Assembly (NCBI GenBank): GCA_938034385.1
Contig: CALHLC010000022.1
Location: 62,001-126,000, forward strand
DNA from: an uncultured Bacteriovoracaceae bacterium
Lineage (GTDB): Bacteria > Bdellovibrionota > Bacteriovoracia > Bacteriovoracales > Bacteriovoracaceae
Length of the DNA stretch: 64,000 nucleotides
Direction of reading: 5' to 3'
Below the pieces are notes generated by a model. It saw only the letters and a list, made by a program, of their open reading frames with translations, was not told the origin of the DNA and searched no databases. Shown here one piece after another: positions 60,401-64,000 of the stretch; position 1 is the first letter of the stretch; each line of letters starts with the position of its first letter. Position numbers and translations under genes: made by a program.

Positions 60401-63400
60401 TTAAAACTTTATTATTATTTTTAGTGTTTAGTGTTAACCTTCAAGCAAGTGAAGCAGAATTTAATGCTAAACTTAAAAAAATGTATTATAGAATCAACAA
60501 ATCTGTTGATATCTTGCGAGAACAAATAACAAATAATCAATCAGCACCTTATCTTGCCAATTTATATATGGAGTTAGGAACACTTTTAAGCCAGAAGGCA
60601 AATGTTTTATATTATTTAAAAATGGAACAATTAAAAGGTGAGAAGTCTGAAGGCGATGAAGGATCAAAACAATTTTCAGATGTTGTTGTTGTGACGAAAG
60701 AATCGATTGCTGTTTATGGAAAAATAACTAAAGAATTTCCAAAGTTTGCAGGACTTCCTCGAGCTTATTATGCGATGGCACTAGCTCAAAGATCAATAGA
60801 TGAAAGAGTTCCTTTCATGAAAACTGCAAGGTTGATTATTTCAAAGTACCCAACGACTCAAGAAGCCGTTAAGTCGAGATTATTACTGGGACAATTTCAA
60901 TTTGATGGTGGCGTTTATGATGAGGCCTTAAAGAGTCTTGGACCTGTTGCATTCTCAAAGTTTCCTTATGAAAGAAATGCTGCAAAATATAAAATGGGGC
61001 TAATAAAGTTAGCAGAAGGAAAACATAAAGCTGCTTTAAGTCTTTTTAGACAAGTTGTTATTGATAAAGAGCTAAAACCTGAAGAAAATGAAAAAGAATT
61101 ATCTTTAGACAGCAAAGATGTTAAGTCGAGTTTAAAAAGAGAAGCTCTTATTGATTCTGTTCGAGCCTATACACATGTATTTAAGAAGAATGCGAAACCT
61201 ATTTCTTATTATTCAGAGATTGCTCCTACTGAAAATTTATTTCAAGAGGTTATTGAAAAACTTGCTTATAGATATATTCATCAGAAAAAATACAATGATG
61301 CTGTAAAACTTTTAAGAACTTTGAGTGAGAGGAACTCAAACCCTGAAAAAGTTCTAAATATTTATAAAGAAGTTTTATTAATGATTCCGCTTGATAAAAG
61401 AGTAGATGTGCCTGTAGCAGAAATTGAGTTTGTTATTTCTAGGTTTTTACAGTTCAGTAATTTTTATAGACTAAAAGATTCTGTTAAAAAAAGTACATAT
61501 GATTTTTTCGAAAAACAATTAAGAGACCTGGCTACTCGATCTCATGAAAGAGGTAAAAAGAGTAGAGGGATCATTAAGGACGACTATTTTGAAAAGGCTG
61601 CGTCTTTTTATAATCTATACTTTGCTACATTTAAAAGAAATAAACATTCAGTAAAGCTTGCGATGAATATGGGTGATACTCACTACCGATTAAAGAATTA
61701 TTTAAAAAGTGGTGATTATTATATAAGAGTATTTAAGGGAGAGTTTGGAAAGACTGCACAAAGAGGGGATTCAATAAAGAATGCTATCTATGCTTTACAG
61801 AAAAATAAAGATTACACTTTTTATGAAACAAGAAGAGTAAATGGGCTATTGATAGAAGCACTTAAGAGTTATATGAACTTTGATAGTTCTAAAAGAAAAG
61901 ATCCCAAAACAAATTATTCTTTAGCAAAGGCTTATTATGATCAAGGGTTTTATCAGAGTGCATTGCCTAAATTATATGGATATATCAAGAAGTTTCCTAA
62001 AGCGAAATATTCAGCTGATGCTGCAGATCTTATTTTAGATTACTATAATGTAAAATCTGATTTTAAAGGAATCATTCGAGCAAGTAATAAAATCTTATCA
62101 ATGAAAATTCCAAATGCTGCTTTAAATTCTAAAGTTTCTCAAATTAGAGACCAAGCAAAGCTTCAAAAGCTTCAGAAAATTGTTCATAACAATGCTAGTG
62201 GAGGAAGTACTGGAGAGAGCTATCTAAAGCATGCAGCCAATCTTTCATCAGATCTTAGAAACATTGCTCTAAAGAAAGCTTTGGAATCATCTAAAGCAGA
62301 AAAAGATTTTAAAACATTTCTTAAAACAGCAAGCTTAATGGCCAATCAAGAAAAAGATTCAGAGAAAAAAAATGAGATCCAATCTTCTATCGCTCAAGAA
62401 CATTTAAAGATGACAAACTTTAACGCCTCATTTGATAAATATATGTCTTTAGCTAGATCTGGTTCTAAAGAATCTAGGTTAAATGCATTTAAGCAAGCTG
62501 TAAGTATTGCTATTGCAATGAAAGACATAAATAAAATTTCCAAGTTAGGCCGGAGTGCAAGCTTAATGTCTAAGCTGGATTCAGACTATAAGTCTCAACT
62601 GGAAAATCAAATTGCAAGTATTTTGGAGTCGCCTGTGAGGATTCCTTCAGGTTTATCAAATGTTGTGAAGAGTTTAGGGCAAAGCCCTTCTTTAGCCTTA
62701 GGTTTGTTTAAAGCAACTCCTCGTTTAAATCAATCACTAAAAAGCTATTCTAAGCTTCTTACTAAACGTGTATGTTCAGGAGGATCTGGAGTCGTTTGTA
62801 ATTGGAAAAGACTTCAATCTATTGATGGACAGGCGAAATCTTTTAATAGTCGTCTGGCAAAAGCAAACGCAAGTGCTGATTCGATCGAGCAATATGCAGG
62901 AGGGTTCTCTGAATTAGCTGCAAAGTATTCTGAAGTAGAAGGTGGATCTGATCCTCAACTAGGAATGGTAAGTTCATTAAGACAATTTAAACTATATAAT
63001 TCATTTGCTGATTACTTAGGACGTGTTGCTAAGAAAAATCCAAGCTTAAGTGCAGTTTTAAAAGAGAAAATCACTGAAAGTAGAGTGAACGCTAAAAGTT
63101 TTCTTAAAAGATGTAGAGAAATCATTGCAACTTCAAATCTTGATACTCCTACTAATAAGTATTGCAAGACAGGACAGCAAAAAAGTTTCTCTTCTATTGC
63201 TTTCTGGGCAAGAGGGAAATCTTCAAGGTCTATGGCCAGTGCACCTGAATCAAGTTTCCCTGAGATTAAAAGGAACTTATTTGCTAGCTTTAAGCCTGAA
63301 GACTTAATGGATATCTCTTATAAGTACTATAAAAAAGGTGCTTTTAATTATGCTTCTGCTGCTGCGACCTATGCTCTCTCTTTAGGAGGAGCAGATACAA

Positions 63401-63525
63401 AGAGTTTAAATACTATCATTGGGTGTAGTGCAAAAAAGTTAAATTTATTAAACGAAGCAAGATATTTTCTTAAGTCAGGATCAAGTGTGAATGGGTTAAG
63501 AAATCAATGTCTTAGAGGTTTATGA
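60391..63525 (+). CDS. large exported TPR protein
   Basis: 1044 codons with signal peptide (LLLFLVFSVNLQAS). Repeated helix-turn-helix units with the TPR spacing occur throughout (PRAYYAMALAQRSIDERVP, AKYKMGLIKLAEGKHKAAL, TNYSLAKAYYDQGFYQSAL), and a Cys pair and a more globular end follow (about 770-1044). It probably organises a periplasmic or outer-membrane complex. It ends ATGA, overlapping the start of the next barrel gene, so the four genes are tightly coupled. Relation to GltE/AglT-type proteins is inferred from size and setting only. Confidence 0.6.
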   Translation: MRLIKTLLLFLVFSVNLQASEAEFNAKLKKMYYRINKSVDILREQITNNQSAPYLANLYMELGTLLSQKANVLYYLKMEQLKGEKSEGDEGSKQFSDVVVVTKESIAVYGKITKEFPKFAGLPRAYYAMALAQRSIDERVPFMKTARLIISKYPTTQEAVKSRLLLGQFQFDGGVYDEALKSLGPVAFSKFPYERNAAKYKMGLIKLAEGKHKAALSLFRQVVIDKELKPEENEKELSLDSKDVKSSLKREALIDSVRAYTHVFKKNAKPISYYSEIAPTENLFQEVIEKLAYRYIHQKKYNDAVKLLRTLSERNSNPEKVLNIYKEVLLMIPLDKRVDVPVAEIEFVISRFLQFSNFYRLKDSVKKSTYDFFEKQLRDLATRSHERGKKSRGIIKDDYFEKAASFYNLYFATFKRNKHSVKLAMNMGDTHYRLKNYLKSGDYYIRVFKGEFGKTAQRGDSIKNAIYALQKNKDYTFYETRRVNGLLIEALKSYMNFDSSKRKDPKTNYSLAKAYYDQGFYQSALPKLYGYIKKFPKAKYSADAADLILDYYNVKSDFKGIIRASNKILSMKIPNAALNSKVSQIRDQAKLQKLQKIVHNNASGGSTGESYLKHAANLSSDLRNIALKKALESSKAEKDFKTFLKTASLMANQEKDSEKKNEIQSSIAQEHLKMTNFNASFDKYMSLARSGSKESRLNAFKQAVSIAIAMKDINKISKLGRSASLMSKLDSDYKSQLENQIASILESPVRIPSGLSNVVKSLGQSPSLALGLFKATPRLNQSLKSYSKLLTKRVCSGGSGVVCNWKRLQSIDGQAKSFNSRLAKANASADSIEQYAGGFSELAAKYSEVEGGSDPQLGMVSSLRQFKLYNSFADYLGRVAKKNPSLSAVLKEKITESRVNAKSFLKRCREIIATSNLDTPTNKYCKTGQQKSFSSIAFWARGKSSRSMASAPESSFPEIKRNLFASFKPEDLMDISYKYYKKGAFNYASAAATYALSLGGADTKSLNTIIGCSAKKLNLLNEARYFLKSGSSVNGLRNQCLRGL

Positions 63526-64000
63526 AAAAAATATTTCTTATAATTTTTATTTTTTCTAGCTTGATATTCTCACAAGAAGATCTATCTGCTAATAAATATA
63601 TGTTTGATCAAAACAATGATGAGAAAAAAGATACTAAAATTATTCTCGAATACCCTGAGTTGAAAAAGTTTTTATTTGGAGTTCCCGAAAATACTTTTTG
63701 GATAGGTGTTGGAGCATCTCCATTAGGTTTAATGGGATCGAAGTACTTATTGACTCTTAGTCCTTTACAATTACATTGGAAAATAAAATGGTTAGATTGG
63801 GAAGTCTTAAATTTTGAAATAGGAAAAACTTTTACATCTGCTGAGTTTGCATCTTCATGGAGTTTTATGGTGAGAACAACACCCAAAATAAAACTTTTTA
63901 ACTTATCTGAAAATTTAAGTGTTAGTGCTGGAGTTCTCTTAGGACTAGAAGTAATACAATACCCAGATATAAAAGTTACACTTGAGTCGCCACCAGTAGG
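63522..64000 (+). CDS. exported outer-membrane barrel protein, 5' part only
   Basis: Starts with ATG 63522 overlapping the previous stop (ATGA) and stays open to the window end (159 full codons). Signal peptide (FLIIFIFSSLIFSQ), then ENTFWIGVGASPLGLMG, SPLQLHWKIKW, and LNFEIGKTFTSAEFASSWSFMVR, alternating strands like the barrel at 58377. An opposite-strand frame in this stretch is a shadow. Confidence 0.6.
   Translation, partial: MKKIFLIIFIFSSLIFSQEDLSANKYMFDQNNDEKKDTKIILEYPELKKFLFGVPENTFWIGVGASPLGLMGSKYLLTLSPLQLHWKIKWLDWEVLNFEIGKTFTSAEFASSWSFMVRTTPKIKLFNLSENLSVSAGVLLGLEVIQYPDIKVTLESPPV

Noticed and set aside
63608-63886. Minus-strand open frame near the end
   Set aside because: It is opposite a barrel gene that starts at 63522 with ATGA coupling and a signal peptide.

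Overview
The window is a stretch of chromosome from an AT-rich Gram-negative bacterium. It carries outer-membrane biogenesis genes (MlaD tail, LptE), many signal peptides and lipoboxes, large outer-membrane barrels and TPR proteins. Together with a LexA, ClpXP-Lon, MutS2 and FadH gene set in low-GC codon usage, this points to the Bdellovibrio-like predators, most likely Bacteriovoracales (Halobacteriovorax/Bacteriovorax type). That placement is an inference from protein character, because no rRNA gene is present. I see no prophage, insertion sequence, integrase or CRISPR array. No gene-free stretch exceeds 300 bases, and coding regions often overlap by a few bases.

Layout. 1-5184: the end of an MlaD-like gene, a GYF-domain membrane protein apparently split by a frameshift at an A10 run, a tRNA m6A methyltransferase-like gene, then dciA facing lptE-holA. 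5353-9893: clpP-clpX-lon proteolysis cluster. 10018-10093: tRNA-Val(UAC). 10104-15813: exported proteins of unknown role, including an FGE-fold/RCC1-repeat pair and a protein with kinase-like motifs. 16018-29828: a surface apparatus made of a 1147-residue barrel protein and a 3451-residue adhesin-like protein with ten repeats of about 179 residues and two C-terminal OmpA domains, closed by a strong terminator. 30408-39557: MFS transporter, lipoprotein, thioesterase, lexA with a small overlapping upstream gene and a nested operator, Spy-like chaperone, fadH-like reductase, flavin reductase-like gene, PhoD-like phosphatase and cysS.

39639-45421: a membrane-anchored AAA-type ATPase overlapping an MscS channel gene, then a MerC-like protein, an exported thioredoxin-like protein, and a gene joining a MerR regulator to a DNA polymerase III alpha-like core. 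45491-54147: lipoproteins, mutS2 and an NFACT-R (RqcH-like) gene whose start codons share one CATG, an Nramp-related transporter, queF, a YqfO/CutA-like gene and two tiny acidic exported proteins. 54351-64000: a CpaF-type ATPase, enolase, and an outer-membrane/TPR operon (barrel, TPR, TPR, barrel) resembling in layout the periplasmic and outer-membrane part of the myxobacterial gliding machinery.

The most unusual items are: the MerR/PolIII-alpha fusion at 43871-45421, which has its own internal ribosome-binding site exactly at the domain junction; the ATPase/MscS pair at 39639-42726; the A10 frameshift at 1269-1278; the head-to-head mutS2/NFACT pair at 48608; the start codon in a hairpin loop at 34388-34418; and the 59-codon gene plus nested dyad in front of lexA.
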